From the NCBI GenBank assembly GCA_902373525.1, contig CABKMN010000003.1, positions 62,001-126,000 of the forward strand: 64,000 nucleotides of DNA. The letters are read 5' to 3'. The stretch is from an uncultured Bilophila sp. Lineage in GTDB: Bacteria > Desulfobacterota > Desulfovibrionia > Desulfovibrionales > Desulfovibrionaceae. This document shows, piece by piece, positions 16,546-26,140 of this stretch; position 1 is the stretch's first letter, and every line of letters begins with the position of its first letter. Position numbers and translations under genes: made by a program. A model generated the notes under the pieces. The model saw only the letters and a program-made list of their open reading frames with translations, did no database searches and was not told where the DNA came from.

Positions 16546-16962
16546 TTACTTGCCGCTCTTGGCGGCGGCTTCACGAGCTTGCGGGCTCATGTGGCAGGGG
16601 CGGCAGCCCTTCTGCACCATCGTCGTATGACAACCGTAGCAGGAGCGTTCCGAACTCTTGGTGTGGTAGGCCCAGAACAGGCTCTGCACGTCGCGTTCCT
16701 TGGTGCCCTTGAGGGAGTGGCATTCCTCGCTCGAACCGCAGGAAACGTACGCCGACTTGGCGTCCGACGGTTCCGCGTGGTGACAGACGTCGCAGTCGAT
16801 GCTGTCGTGCGAGGCGTGGTCGAACTTGACCCACATTTTCTTGGACGCCGAACTCTTGAGCTCAATGGGCTTGTCCGGAGCCTGTTGGCCTTCGGCGCCG
16901 GCCTGAACCGCAACGCCGCCTATCAATGAAAAAACAAACATCGCGATGAGTGCTTGTTTCAT
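16546..16962 (-). CDS. Tetraheme c3-type cytochrome
   Basis: A 138-residue periplasmic cytochrome with an N-terminal signal peptide. The class III pattern is present: FDHASH at 48-52 (two axial histidines), CDVCHH at 57-62, then CYGCH at 108-112 and CRPCH at 120-124. Between them lies CGSSEECH at 75-82, where the cysteines are separated by five residues rather than two or four. Eight histidines are available, enough for four bis-histidine hemes. It lies in the formate dehydrogenase cluster and is the natural periplasmic electron acceptor of FdhAB, passing electrons to the cytochrome network. The gap to fdhE is 82 bp, with GAGGTAA before the ATG. Confidence 0.85.
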   Translation of the reverse strand: MKQALIAMFVFSLIGGVAVQAGAEGQQAPDKPIELKSSASKKMWVKFDHASHDSIDCDVCHHAEPSDAKSAYVSCGSSEECHSLKGTKERDVQSLFWAYHTKSSERSCYGCHTTMVQKGCRPCHMSPQAREAAAKSGK

Positions 16963-17044
16963 GCGTTACCTCATTTGAAGCGGGCAAGGCCGCCTCATGC
17001 TTGTCCAACGGATGACGGCGGACGGGCCGCCGTTCGTGAGCGGA

Positions 17045-18007
17045 TTAAAACGTGTTCCAGAACGACGGATTGATCGGGTGCAGTCCCTTTTTCGCCGCGA
17101 CCATGTCGAGGTGCAGCAGGCCGAGCGCCAGCGCGTCCAGATTCGGCGTCGTGTCGCGCTCGCGCAGGTCCACGCTCGGGCAGTAGGTCTTGCACTTGGT
17201 GCACCAGTCGAGGCGTTCGCCCTGCGCGTTCTTGGATTCCCTGAGCATTTCCATGACGTCGTTGCCTTCCTTCCCGCAGGAAGGGCAGGCTCCCCGGCGG
17301 AAAACCCAGTCCGTGCCGCACAGCGAGCAGTGCAGGTGCTTCTTGCCCCCGCCGCCCGCCAGATACGCGTTCTTTTCCTCGAACACGGGGCGTTCGAGGT
17401 ACGCGATGGACGGGTTGGAGCCGCAGACGGGGCAATAGCCCTGTCTCCATGCGCCTTCCGCGTTCCACGGCGCGTCCTTTCCGTCGCCGCCCGGCCGCAT
17501 CGCCGCCAGCGCCCGCAGGACGGGCCCCAGCATGAAGCCGAAGGCGAACAGCAGCACTTCGGGAGGGACGCCGATGCCCACGGCGGTTTTTTCCAGAACC
17601 GGCGCATCCTCGCGCAGCACGCTTTCCGCCAGCGCATCCAGAGGAGGCATGGCCGGGCCGTCCGGTTCCCCGGAGCCGAGGAAAAAGCCGCGCAGTTTCG
17701 CCGCGTAGGGCTTCACCGCTTCCTGCTCGGCGAGCAGGGGCAGCATCACTTCCGCCGCCGCCCGCAACGGGGCGTCGATGCCCTTGAGGGATTCGTCGGC
17801 AAGCAGGGGGACGCCCTGCGATGCCCGCTCTCCCCGCATGTCCGGCAGACGGAGGCCCGCGGATTCCAACAGCGGCTTCAACGTTTCGGGAAGGGAGGCG
17901 CGAGCCTCCAGAAGCGGCCCGAACGCGTTCAGAACGGGTCCCAGAACAGGTCGGCGCGCGAGAATGCCCGCAATGGTTTCCTCAACGCTTTGACAAGATA
18001 CGGCCAT
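17045..18007 (-). CDS. fdhE: FdhE, formate dehydrogenase maturation protein
   Basis: A 320-residue cytoplasmic accessory protein. The C-terminal half has four CxxC pairs of the rubredoxin-like FdhE fold: Cys192/195, 227/230, 241/244 and 269/272. The N-terminal half is helical. FdhE proteins are needed for active periplasmic formate dehydrogenases, probably at an iron-sulfur or redox checkpoint before Tat export. GGAG lies 6 nt before the ATG. It sits between fdhB and the cytochrome gene in the same orientation. Confidence 0.88.
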   Translation of the reverse strand: MAVSCQSVEETIAGILARRPVLGPVLNAFGPLLEARASLPETLKPLLESAGLRLPDMRGERASQGVPLLADESLKGIDAPLRAAAEVMLPLLAEQEAVKPYAAKLRGFFLGSGEPDGPAMPPLDALAESVLREDAPVLEKTAVGIGVPPEVLLFAFGFMLGPVLRALAAMRPGGDGKDAPWNAEGAWRQGYCPVCGSNPSIAYLERPVFEEKNAYLAGGGGKKHLHCSLCGTDWVFRRGACPSCGKEGNDVMEMLRESKNAQGERLDWCTKCKTYCPSVDLRERDTTPNLDALALGLLHLDMVAAKKGLHPINPSFWNTF

Positions 18008-18094
18008 GAAAACTCCGGATGTCCGGAGCGGACGCGGGAGGGCGGCGCTCCGGGGGAAACAGGTGGCGAAACGTGACGGCGAAGGGACGGCGGT

Positions 18095-18754
18095 TTAGCC
18101 GAACGTGGCGTGATCGTGATAGAATTCCGCTTCCTCAGCGAGAAGGTAGATCACGTTCACTTCCTCGGGGTCCGCCAGAAACGCCTTGGGATGCTCCTTG
18201 CGGACCGTTTCCAGACGTTTCTTGCCCAGTGCCAGCATGTCGGCGCGCTCGCCGAAGGACATGGCCCCGGTGGGGCAGGTCTTGACGCAGGACGGCGGCA
18301 TGCCCGCCCGGAGGCGGTCGATGCACATGTCGCACTTGGCGATGGTTCCCTTGGCCTTGTCGTGGCGGGGGATGTTGTAGGGACAGGCGTTGATGATGTC
18401 CGCGATGTCCCCGGCGCTCAGCTTTTTGGCCTTGTCCGTCACCAGAACGGCGCCCGTTTTCTGATCCTGCACCAGCGCGCCCGGCACGGCCATGTCGGCC
18501 ACGTCCACGCAGATCGGACTCACGCAGTGGCGGCACTGATCAGGGAAGAAATTCCACACCACGTTGCCCTGTTTGTCCAGGTGCTCGTGGAAACGTACTA
18601 TCTTGTAATTGTTCGGATTCAGGTCCGGCGGGTTCTGATGGCTTCCCCGCTGCTTCGTCGCATTGGCGGGCAGGTCGTGCCATTCCTTGCAGGCAAGCTG
18701 ACAACCGCGGCACGCCGTACACCGTGTGGTATCGATAAGAAACGCTTTCGGCAT
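18095..18754 (-). CDS. fdhB: FdhB, formate dehydrogenase iron-sulfur subunit
   Basis: A 219-residue polyferredoxin subunit. Cysteine clusters are CTACRGCQLACKEWH at 12-26, a CRHCVSPIC group, an ACPYNIPR segment and CDMCIDRLRAGMPPSCVKTCP. The second group is partly degenerate (no terminal CP), as expected if the subunit has fewer clusters than membrane-bound enzymes. It has no signal peptide and would be exported attached to the Tat-bearing large subunit. No membrane anchor gene follows, which fits a soluble periplasmic enzyme. AAGGAG lies 7 nt before the ATG, 51 bp after fdhA. Confidence 0.92.
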   Translation of the reverse strand: MPKAFLIDTTRCTACRGCQLACKEWHDLPANATKQRGSHQNPPDLNPNNYKIVRFHEHLDKQGNVVWNFFPDQCRHCVSPICVDVADMAVPGALVQDQKTGAVLVTDKAKKLSAGDIADIINACPYNIPRHDKAKGTIAKCDMCIDRLRAGMPPSCVKTCPTGAMSFGERADMLALGKKRLETVRKEHPKAFLADPEEVNVIYLLAEEAEFYHDHATFG

Positions 18755-18805
18755 CTCGTTGCTCCTTGGCGGGCGCGCCCCCTGAGCGGGCGCGCCCTGT
18801 GCAGA

Positions 18806-21800
18806 TTACGCAATTTCCGTCAGCTTGTCGGCCTTGCGGATATTCACGCAGCATGCCTTGACTTCGGGAATGTAGGTGTTCGGGTCACTGACGGCGGTGG
18901 TCAGGCGGTTGGTGGCGTCGCCGCATTTCGGCGTCGTCCAGCCGTAGGCGAAGGGCATGCCGACGAGATGGACCGTCTTGCCCATGACAGTGAACGGACG
19001 GATGCGGACGGTCACCATAGCGATGGCCTCCACACTGCCGCGCGCGCTTTCCAGAATCACGCCGTCACCGTTGGAGATGCCCTTTTCCTTGGCGAGCTCA
19101 TGGCTCATTTCCACATACAGCTGCGGTTCGGCTTCCAGCAGGTTGGGCACGTTGCGGGTTTCGCCGCCGCCGCACCAGTGCTCGGTCAGGCTGTAGGTCG
19201 TCAGCACGATGGGGTACTTCGGATCGGCGGCCTTGGCGAGCTTGTCCATGTCGCTGCCGTGGAACTTGTAGACCGGGCTGCTCAGCTGCTTGGAGAACGG
19301 ATGTCGTTCGACGGGCGTTTCAGCCGGTTCGTAGTGTTCGGGGAACGGGCCGTCCACACGGCCGGGGCCGTAGAGCTGGGCGTAGCCGTTCGTGGTCATG
19401 ATGAAGGCGAGCTTGCCCTTTTCCTTGTCGGCCTGCGGCGGCCACGGCCCGTCGGGCACGTCGCCCACCCATTTCTTGCCGTCCCACATGATGACGGCCT
19501 TCTTGGGATTGAGGGGCTTGCCGTTGAGGTCCACGGAGGCGCGGTTGTACAGGATGCGGCGGTTGACCGGCCAGCACCACGACCAGTTCGGGTACAGGCC
19601 GATGTTGGCCTGCATGGGCGTCTGGCTGGGATCGCGGCGTTTGGACTTGTTGCCGTCCTCCTCGGTGTAGCTGCCGGTGTAGAGCCAGTTCAGGGACGAG
19701 GTCGTGCCGTCCGCCTGAAGGTTGCCGAAGGCCGGGACGAGCTGTCCCTTCTTGTACAGCTTGTCGCCCACCTTGGTGTCGGCCCAGAAGAAGCCGTTGA
19801 TGCGGCGGGTCCATTCTTCGGGATCGAACTTCTGGGGCCAGTTCATCTTCAGCAGGGCTTCGGGCAGGGCGCCGCCCTCGGCCTTGTACATGTCGCGCAG
19901 CTTGTTGAGCAGCGGAACGAACATGTTGGCGAAGTCGCGGGCCTGTCCGCCGGGTTCCACGGCCTTTTCGAACCACAGCAGCCAGCGGCCGCTGTTGCTG
20001 ATGGTGCCGGCCTTTTCCACACGGTGCGCGGAGGGCAGCAGGAACACTTCGGTCTTGATCTTCTTGGGATCGACGCCGGGACGGTGCCAGTTGTCGGTGG
20101 TTTCGGAATTGTGCAGCTCGGCGCAGACCATCCAGTCGAGATTGTCCAGCGCCTTGCGCATCTTGTTGGTGTTCGGGAAGCTGTTCATGGGGTTCACGCC
20201 GAACACGAAGCCGCCCTTCATCCTGCCGTTGTACATCCTGTCCATGGCGTCCATGTAGGAGTAGTCCACGCCGGGCTCGCCCTTGGGCAGCAGATCATAG
20301 CAGAACTGGTTTTCGGGCTTGGCCTCTTCGCCGTACCAGCCCTTGAGCAGACTGGCGAAGTATTTGGGCTTGTTGCCCCACCAGTTGGCGCTGTTGGGGA
20401 GCTTCGTCACCGGGGTGTTGGCCTTGTTGAACTCGTCGAGCGTCTGCCACTGGGACAGGGGCAGGGCGATGTAGCCGGGCAGGACGTTGCACAGCAGCGC
20501 GTGGTCCGTGGAACCCTGCACGTTGGGCTCGCCGCGCAGGGCGTTGATGCCGCCGCCCGCGACGCCGATGTTGCCGAGCAGGAGCTGCACCAGCGTGGAG
20601 CATCGGATGTTCTGCACGCCCACGGTGTGCTGGGTCCAGCCGAGCGCGTACAGGATGGTGCCGGCCTTGTCGGCCTTGCCCGTGGCGGCGAAGTTCTTGT
20701 AGACCTTGAGCAGGTTTTCTTCGGAAACGCCCGTGATGTCGGAAACGTTCTTCAGGGTATAGCGCGAGTAGTGCTTCTTCATGAGGTTGAAGACGCACCG
20801 TTCGTTCTTGAGCGTGAAGTCCCGCACGGGAGCGCCGTCGGGACCCGTTTCAAATCCCCACTGCTTCTGATCGTATTTGCGGGTGTTCGCATCGTAGCCG
20901 CTGAACAGGCCGTCCTTGAAGTCGTAGCCCTTGCCGACGACGAACGATGCGTTGGTGTAGTTGACGACATAATCGTGGAGATAGCTGTTCGATTCAAGGA
21001 TATAGTTGACCATGCCGCCGAGGAACGCGATGTCCGTGCCGGAGCGCAGCGGCACATGGAAATCGCAGCGGGCGGACGTGCGGGAGAACTTGGGGTCGAC
21101 GTGCATGAGCACGGCGCCGTTGTCCTTCGCCCGCATGATCCACTTGAACGAAACAGGATGATGTTCAGCGGCATTGCTGCCGATAATAAGCACCGCATCG
21201 GCATTCTTGATGTCGATCCAGTGGTTGGTCATAGCACCGCGTCCGAACGACTCTGCCAGAGCCGCAACAGTGGGGCTGTGTCAGACCCGGGCCTGGTGGT
21301 CCATATGGACAACTCCCAGGCCGCGCATGGCTTGATGGATGACGGCGCATTCCTCGTTGGAGGCGTGCGAGGTTCCCATCATGAAGAGGGTTTCCAGACG
21401 GTTGACGGTCTGGCCTTTTTCGTTTTTGAGGATCAGGTCCTTGTCGCGCGTGTCCTTCACGCGGCGGGCGATGTTTTCCATCATCCAGCCCCAGTCCTTT
21501 TCTTCCCACTTTTCGCTGTAGGGAGCACGGTACAGAGGCTTGGTGAGGCGGTGCGGATTGGTGTACATGGAGAACAACGCCGCACCCTTGGCGCACAGCG
21601 AACCCTCGTTGACGGGGAAATCCGGGTCCCCTTCGGTGCTGACGAGCTTGCCGTCGCGCACATATGCGATGACCTGACAGCAGACGGCGCAGAAAGGACA
21701 GATCGTGATGACCTCTTTCGCGCCTTCTATCTTGAGCGAGCCGGCATAGGCCTGCGCTTCCTCCAGATTGAAGCCGAACTGGCTGAGCGTGAGGCACAAG

Positions 21801-21847
21801 GCGCCCATCCCGGCCATTTTCAGGAACCCTCTTCGTGTGTAGCTCAT
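18806..21847 (-). CDS. fdhA: FdhA, selenocysteine formate dehydrogenase large subunit
   Basis: The catalytic molybdenum- or tungsten-bis-pterin subunit, 1013 residues, oxidising formate or reducing CO2 in the periplasm. It starts with a twin-arginine signal (RRGFLKMAGMGAL). The proximal iron-sulfur motif is CPFCAVCC with a fourth cysteine in GSLCAKG. An in-frame TGA at 21281-21283 falls at residue 189 in the context HQARV-U-HSPTVAAL, exactly where the catalytic selenocysteine of FdnG-type enzymes lies. The downstream part holds FGRGAMTNHW and the C-terminal pterin-binding domain. AGGAGA precedes the ATG. Reading the TGA as a stop would split the gene. Confidence 0.95.
21281..21283 (-). other. 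Selenocysteine UGA codon of fdhA
   Basis: The TGA is in frame, and the surrounding protein continues unbroken in family alignment. The bases just downstream can form a small hairpin (CTGTTG with a GCAG-containing arm, several wobble pairs) in the position of a bacterial SECIS element. That hairpin is weak by eye and unverified. Confidence 0.9.
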
Positions 21848-21893
21848 ACGTCTCCTCTCCTGTATATGCTTTGAAAAGCATAATAAATACCGC

Positions 21894-21914
21894 AAAAAAA
21901 CGGCTTGGAAGCCG
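21894..21914 (-). terminator. Terminator-like hairpin in the fdhA leader
   Basis: On the minus strand CGGCT-TCCA-AGCCG is followed by seven T, ending 47 nt before the fdhA start codon. It could be an attenuator of fdhA or the terminator of a small upstream RNA. Confidence 0.55.
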
Positions 21915-22035
21915 CCTTTTCCGCCTCTGGGGACGTCGAAAACGCTCCGAAAGGCGTTCGCTGCGGGAACACTGCGGAAAAGGGCGCTCCCGGCGACGAT
22001 TGACGCGGTATAATCATTTTCCGTGACCGTACCGT

Positions 22036-22060
22036 AAAAAAAAGGCCGCATCAAGGCGGG
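22036..22060 (-). terminator. Second terminator-like hairpin upstream of fdhA
   Basis: On the minus strand CCGC-CTTGAT-GCGG-CC is followed by eight T. No protein gene is seen between here and the divergent element near 22716. The stem is short, so the assignment is moderate. Confidence 0.4.
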
Positions 22061-22477
22061 GCAAAACTTTTTTTGGACGTCGTTCCCTTCGTTGCAATCA
22101 CGCACGAAACCGTGAAGCGGCATGATATCAGCCGATTAGAAAAAGACACGCTCCCGAAGGTCCCGAGGCGGCGCCGGGCCGGGCCGTTGGCGGCTCTCCG
22201 GTATGATTTCGCCGGGTTATACTCCCGAAAGAGAGCGAAAAAACCGTGCCTCCCCCCTGTTGCCGGGGTGCGGACGGCTTTCAATCCGGATTTTTTTCAC
22301 AACGAATATTGAGGAAAAGAATGCGGTTTTCCCGTGAAAGGATCGCATCCGAACGTGTCGGGCGCGTATCCGAAGGCGCAAACGGGTCCGTTTTCCCTTT
22401 TGGCATGCCGTCGCCTTGCGTCATGACGTCACCCCGCTGCGGGACCTCTGGGCGGGTGCTCCGTGCGCGTTGCCCTT
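22061..22477. other. Non-coding part of the fdhA/CMD divergent region
   Basis: No gene with a ribosome-binding site is seen. Composition is intermediate. The stretch is the middle of a 965-bp region between the divergent fdhA and CMD operons. Confidence 0.4.
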
Positions 22478-22564
22478 GAAGGCCGCACCGGCGCGGGACG
22501 TGTCATGGAGGAAGCGCTGGAAAGAGTTTTGGGAAGCGAAGGCCCGCACCGGCGCGGGACGTGT
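22478..22564. repeat. Pair of about 26-bp direct repeats, 60-61 bp period
   Basis: GAAGGC(C)CGCACCGGCGCGG and the following ACGTGT occur at 22478-22503 and 22538-22564, with 21 bases strictly identical. The repeats resemble the pair at 31844-31932 (GGCC-CACCGGC core). No gene lies across them. Confidence 0.7.
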
Positions 22565-22715
22565 GCGGCCGAGCCTTTCACTGATCGGGCAGGCGTTTCA
22601 CGGCGGGAACGGGCGTGGAGAATCCCGCGTTTTGCCTTGCGGACGGTGAAAACCGGGGCGGGCCAGCCGCATGCCACGTATGGCCCGCCGTTGCCTTTCA
22701 GCGGACCCGGCTGGC

Positions 22716-22776
22716 AGAATCAGGCAACAATGAGAGAGAAATGTGTCTGTCGCCCTATGGGAGAAGCGTCTATACA
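22716..22776 (+). promoter_or_regulatory. Conserved upstream element and promoter, copy C
   Basis: AGAATCAGGCAA, GAGAGAGAA, TCTGTCGCCC, GGGAGAAG and the -10 box TATACA (22771-22776) occur in the same order as in copy B at 3825-3885. Spacing from TCTGT to TATACA is 25 nt in both. Transcription would start about 30 nt before the ATG at 22813. Confidence 0.7.
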
Positions 22777-22812
22777 GACGGCATCAGAACGCTCTACCGA
22801 GGAGTTTCGCCC

Positions 22813-23772
22813 ATGTACAAAGATAGATACGCTCTTCCGAGACGTGCCGGAAGCCTTCCCGCCGTTCCGGCTGGAGCACGCCGCGCGGGCGTTTCCGGGC
22901 GTCGTTTTCGTCTTGTCGTCATGTTGTTTTTGTTCGTCGGGACGCTGCTGACCGGGAAGGGGTTTGCGGCGACGGCTCCCGGCTCGAACGATGGAGGGAT
23001 GCGAATGGACAGGTCCGTTTTGGCTGAGCAGACGTTGTTGAAGCTCTTTGGAACCACGCGCACGCCGCTGGCGGAGACCGACCCCGATTTCGCCGCCATG
23101 CGGGATCGTCTGATCCACGGCGAAATCGCGGGGCAGGGCACGCTGGACGACAGGCAGAGGGAACTGATCACGCTGGTCGTCCTGACGGCCGGACAGACGC
23201 TGGACGGGTTCAAGGCCCACGTCGGCGCGGCGTTGCAGGTCGGGGCGACGCCCGTGGAGATCAAGGAGGCGCTGTATCAGTGCGCGCCGTACATCGGGTT
23301 TCCCAAGACCGAAGCCGCACTGCGTCTGGCCAATGAGACCTTTGCGGAAAAGCGCGTCGCGCTCCCCGTGGAGAGCCGGAGCACGGTCACCGAGGCTACC
23401 CGCTACGCCGACGGCCTCAAGGTGCAGAAGGGCATTTTCGGGGACGCCATCGACACGATGCACCGGAACACCCCGGCCAACCAGAAGGCCATCATGCGGG
23501 ACATGCTCACCGCGTTCTGCTTCGGCGACATCTACACGCGGAAGGGGCTCGATCTCAAGAACCGCGAGCTGCTGACCTTTTCGATCATCAGCGCGTTGGG
23601 CGGCTGCGAGAGTCAGGTGAAGGCGCATGTGCAGGGGAACGTCAACGTGGGCAACAGCAAGCGGAATCTGATCGACGCGCTGGCCCAGAGCCTTCCCTAT
23701 ATCGGCTTCCCCCGGACCTTGAACGCGTTGGCCTGCGTCAACGCCGTGATCCCGGAAGAGAGCCGGAAGTAG
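22813..23772 (+). CDS. Exported two-domain carboxymuconolactone-decarboxylase-like protein
   Basis: A 319-residue protein with an N-terminal basic region and a hydrophobic stretch at about 34-52, a signal peptide or anchor. Two CMD/AhpD-like domains follow (about 80-165 and 195-315). Each has the DDRQRELI or KNRELL helix and an AHVGAAL- or AHVQGN-like helix, then PYIGFP. Neither domain carries the CxxC of AhpD peroxidases, so the chemistry is unclear. GAGGAG lies 8 nt before the ATG. The upstream element matches that of the cupin genes; cupin and CMD domains are often fused or co-regulated, so they may act in one pathway. It is the first gene of an apparent operon with two DUF362 genes. Confidence 0.82.
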   Translation: MYKDRYALPRRAGSLPAVPAGARRAGVSGRRFRLVVMLFLFVGTLLTGKGFAATAPGSNDGGMRMDRSVLAEQTLLKLFGTTRTPLAETDPDFAAMRDRLIHGEIAGQGTLDDRQRELITLVVLTAGQTLDGFKAHVGAALQVGATPVEIKEALYQCAPYIGFPKTEAALRLANETFAEKRVALPVESRSTVTEATRYADGLKVQKGIFGDAIDTMHRNTPANQKAIMRDMLTAFCFGDIYTRKGLDLKNRELLTFSIISALGGCESQVKAHVQGNVNVGNSKRNLIDALAQSLPYIGFPRTLNALACVNAVIPEESRK

Positions 23773-23846
23773 TTTCGGAGAACGCCGCCGTCCCCAGTCG
23801 GGAACACGGGCGTTCGGCACGGACCCAATCATCAAGGAGCAAACGT

Positions 23847-24809
23847 ATGGCCGGATCGTTTTCCCGCCGGAGTTTTTTGAAGGGCGGAGCCATCACCGTC
23901 GGCGCGCTCGCCGCGGGCGTCCTGCCGGTGTCCGCCGTAGCCGCGCCTCAGGAAAGGGCGAAGGTGTTTTTTACCCGCGACATCAGCGTTGAGGGGCTGT
24001 TGAAGGTCTACGCGCGCGTCAATCAGGACATGACCGGCAGAATCGCCATCAAGCTGCACACCGGCGAACCCCACGGGCCGAACATCCTGCCCCGCGACAT
24101 GGTCAGGGCGTTTCAGGCGACCATCCCGGACAGTTCCATTGTGGAGTGCAACGTGCTGTATCCCAGCCCGCGGCGGACCACGGAAGGGCACCGGGAGACG
24201 CTGAAGACGAACGGCTGGACCTTCTGCCCCGTGGACATCATGGACGAGGAGGGCGACGTCAGCCTGCCCATCCCCGGCGGCAGGTGGCTCAAGGAAGTCG
24301 CCGTGGGCAAGCACATCCTCAATTACGACTCCATGCTGGTGCTGACCCACTTCAAGGGCCACGTTATGGGCGGGTTCGGCGGTTCGCTCAAGAACATCGC
24401 CATCGGCTGCGCGTCCGGCAAGGTCGGCAAGGCCCAGCTTCACAGCGACGGCAAGGAACTCTGGGCGGGCGGGCCGCTGTTCATGGAACGCATGGTCGAG
24501 GGCGGCAAGGCCGTCACCACCCACTTTGGCAGACGCATCACCTACATCAACGTGCTCAGGAACATGTCGGTGAGCTGCGACTGCGAAGGCGTCAACGCGC
24601 TGCCGCCCACCGCGCCCGATGTGGGCATTCTGGCCTCGACCGACATCCTCGCCGTGGATCAGGCTTCGGTGGACATGGTGTACGCCCTGCCCGAAGCCCA
24701 GCGGCACGATCTCGTGGAGCGCATCGAGTCCCGCAGCGGCCTGCGTCAGCTTGAATACATGAAGATTCAGGGCATGGGCAACGACCGATACGACCTGATC
24801 ACCCTCTAA
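23847..24809 (+). CDS. Tat-exported DUF362 protein
   Basis: A 320-residue protein beginning with a twin-arginine signal (RRSFLKGGAITVGALAAG). The body shows the DUF362 pattern: KLHTGEP, LVLTHFKGHVMGGFGGSLKN, a cysteine pair in SCDCEG, and PDVGILASTDILAVDQAS. There is no ferredoxin insert, unlike its neighbour. The family's function is not established; conserved cysteines suggest a metal or redox role. The gene follows the CMD gene by 74 bp and precedes the second DUF362 gene by 16 bp, so co-transcription is likely. Confidence 0.82.
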   Translation: MAGSFSRRSFLKGGAITVGALAAGVLPVSAVAAPQERAKVFFTRDISVEGLLKVYARVNQDMTGRIAIKLHTGEPHGPNILPRDMVRAFQATIPDSSIVECNVLYPSPRRTTEGHRETLKTNGWTFCPVDIMDEEGDVSLPIPGGRWLKEVAVGKHILNYDSMLVLTHFKGHVMGGFGGSLKNIAIGCASGKVGKAQLHSDGKELWAGGPLFMERMVEGGKAVTTHFGRRITYINVLRNMSVSCDCEGVNALPPTAPDVGILASTDILAVDQASVDMVYALPEAQRHDLVERIESRSGLRQLEYMKIQGMGNDRYDLITL

Positions 24810-24825
24810 CCTTCAAGGAGGAACC

Positions 24826-25959
24826 ATGTCCGTTCCCGTATATCTGGCCGGACTGGCCGTAAAGAACCCTTCGGATCACCGCCTCGCCAAGATCAAGCGG
24901 CTGTGCGACGCGGTCGGCCTTGCGGACAAGGTCAGGCCGCTCGGCAAGGGCGGCGAGGACGAAGTGGTCGCCATCAAGCTGCATTTCGGCGAGTCGGGCA
25001 ACGACACCTATCTGCACCCGACTTTCGCGCGTCAGGTCGTGGACTGCGTGAAGGCGGCGGGAGCCCGCCCGTTCCTCGCGGACACCTGCACGCTGTACAA
25101 GTCCACCCGTCACAACGCCGTGGACCATCTGGAGACGGCCTACCGGCACGGCTTTACGCCCTATGTGGTGGACGCGCCCGTGATCATCGCGGACGGCGTG
25201 ACCAGCCGGTGCTATGAGGAGGTGCGCGTCAACCTGAAGCACTTCGCCACGGTCAAGATCGCGCAGGCGTTCCGTTCCGCGAATGCGATGGTCGTGCTGT
25301 CTCATTTCAAGGGGCACGCCTTCGGCGGCTTCGGCGGCGCGATCAAGAACCTTGCGATGGGGTGCGCGCCGCAGGCGGGCAAGATCGATCAGCACGGCCG
25401 CAACGTCGTGATCTCCCCGAACTGCATCGGCTGCGGCCAGTGCGTGAAGTCCTGCCCGCAGGAGGCGCTGCGGCTGGAGAAGGCCGAGAAGGGCCGCCGC
25501 GCCGTCATCGACGTGTCGCGCTGCATCGGTTGCTACGAATGCGTATCCGTGTGCAGGCAAGGGGCCATCGGCGTGGACTTCCCCAACGAATACGCCGAAT
25601 TCGCCGAGCGGATGGCGGAATACGCCTACGGCGCGGTGCAGGGCAAGGAAGGCCGCATCTGTTACCTGAACTTCCTGATGAACGTTACCCCGCAGTGCGA
25701 CTGCGCCGGGTGGTCCGAACCGGCCATCGTGCCGGACATCGGCATCCTTGCCTCCACCGATCCCGTCGCACTGGACACGGCCTGTTTCGATCTGGTGAAG
25801 AGCGCTCCGAGCCTCGTGCATCTGGGCGAACACGAGCCGCATTCCTGCGGATACGACAAGTTCGCCGCGCTGCATCCGAACACGCGCGGCTGGCATCAGG
25901 TGGAATACGCCGAATCCATCGGCATGGGTTCGCGCGACTATACGTTGGAAATCATTTGA
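24826..25959 (+). CDS. DUF362 protein with two [4Fe-4S] ferredoxin motifs
   Basis: A 377-residue cytoplasmic protein. It shares the DUF362 core with its neighbour (KLHFGESGN, LSHFKGHAFGGFGGAIKN, PQCDCAG, PDIGILASTDPVALD). It also carries a two-cluster ferredoxin insert: Cys200-x2-203-x2-206-x3-210-Pro and Cys233-x2-236-x2-239-x3-243. AAGGAGG lies before the ATG. Pairing a Tat-exported and a cytoplasmic DUF362 protein suggests related roles on the two sides of the membrane, an inference only. Confidence 0.85.
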   Translation: MSVPVYLAGLAVKNPSDHRLAKIKRLCDAVGLADKVRPLGKGGEDEVVAIKLHFGESGNDTYLHPTFARQVVDCVKAAGARPFLADTCTLYKSTRHNAVDHLETAYRHGFTPYVVDAPVIIADGVTSRCYEEVRVNLKHFATVKIAQAFRSANAMVVLSHFKGHAFGGFGGAIKNLAMGCAPQAGKIDQHGRNVVISPNCIGCGQCVKSCPQEALRLEKAEKGRRAVIDVSRCIGCYECVSVCRQGAIGVDFPNEYAEFAERMAEYAYGAVQGKEGRICYLNFLMNVTPQCDCAGWSEPAIVPDIGILASTDPVALDTACFDLVKSAPSLVHLGEHEPHSCGYDKFAALHPNTRGWHQVEYAESIGMGSRDYTLEII

Positions 25960-26140
25960 AGTGAGGCGGGGAGCGGTCGTCCGTTCCCCGCGTCGGCAGC
26001 CGCGCCGTATCCGGGAGGGGACGGCCTGCGGCGGGTGGGCCGCGGCGGGAAACGTCGGGACCGGGTGTGGACGCCGCCCACGGGTTCCGGTATCGCTTGG
26101 CCAAGGCTCGGAAACGGATGAACGCCCGCGTGAGGACAGC

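Noticed and set aside
18110..21874. Very long plus-strand ORF opposite fdhA and fdhB
   Set aside because: It is a shadow of GC-rich genes on the other strand; composition is non-protein-like (His, Gly, Val, Arg rich) and there is no start signal. The long ORFs opposite the kinase and GGDEF genes were rejected for the same reason.
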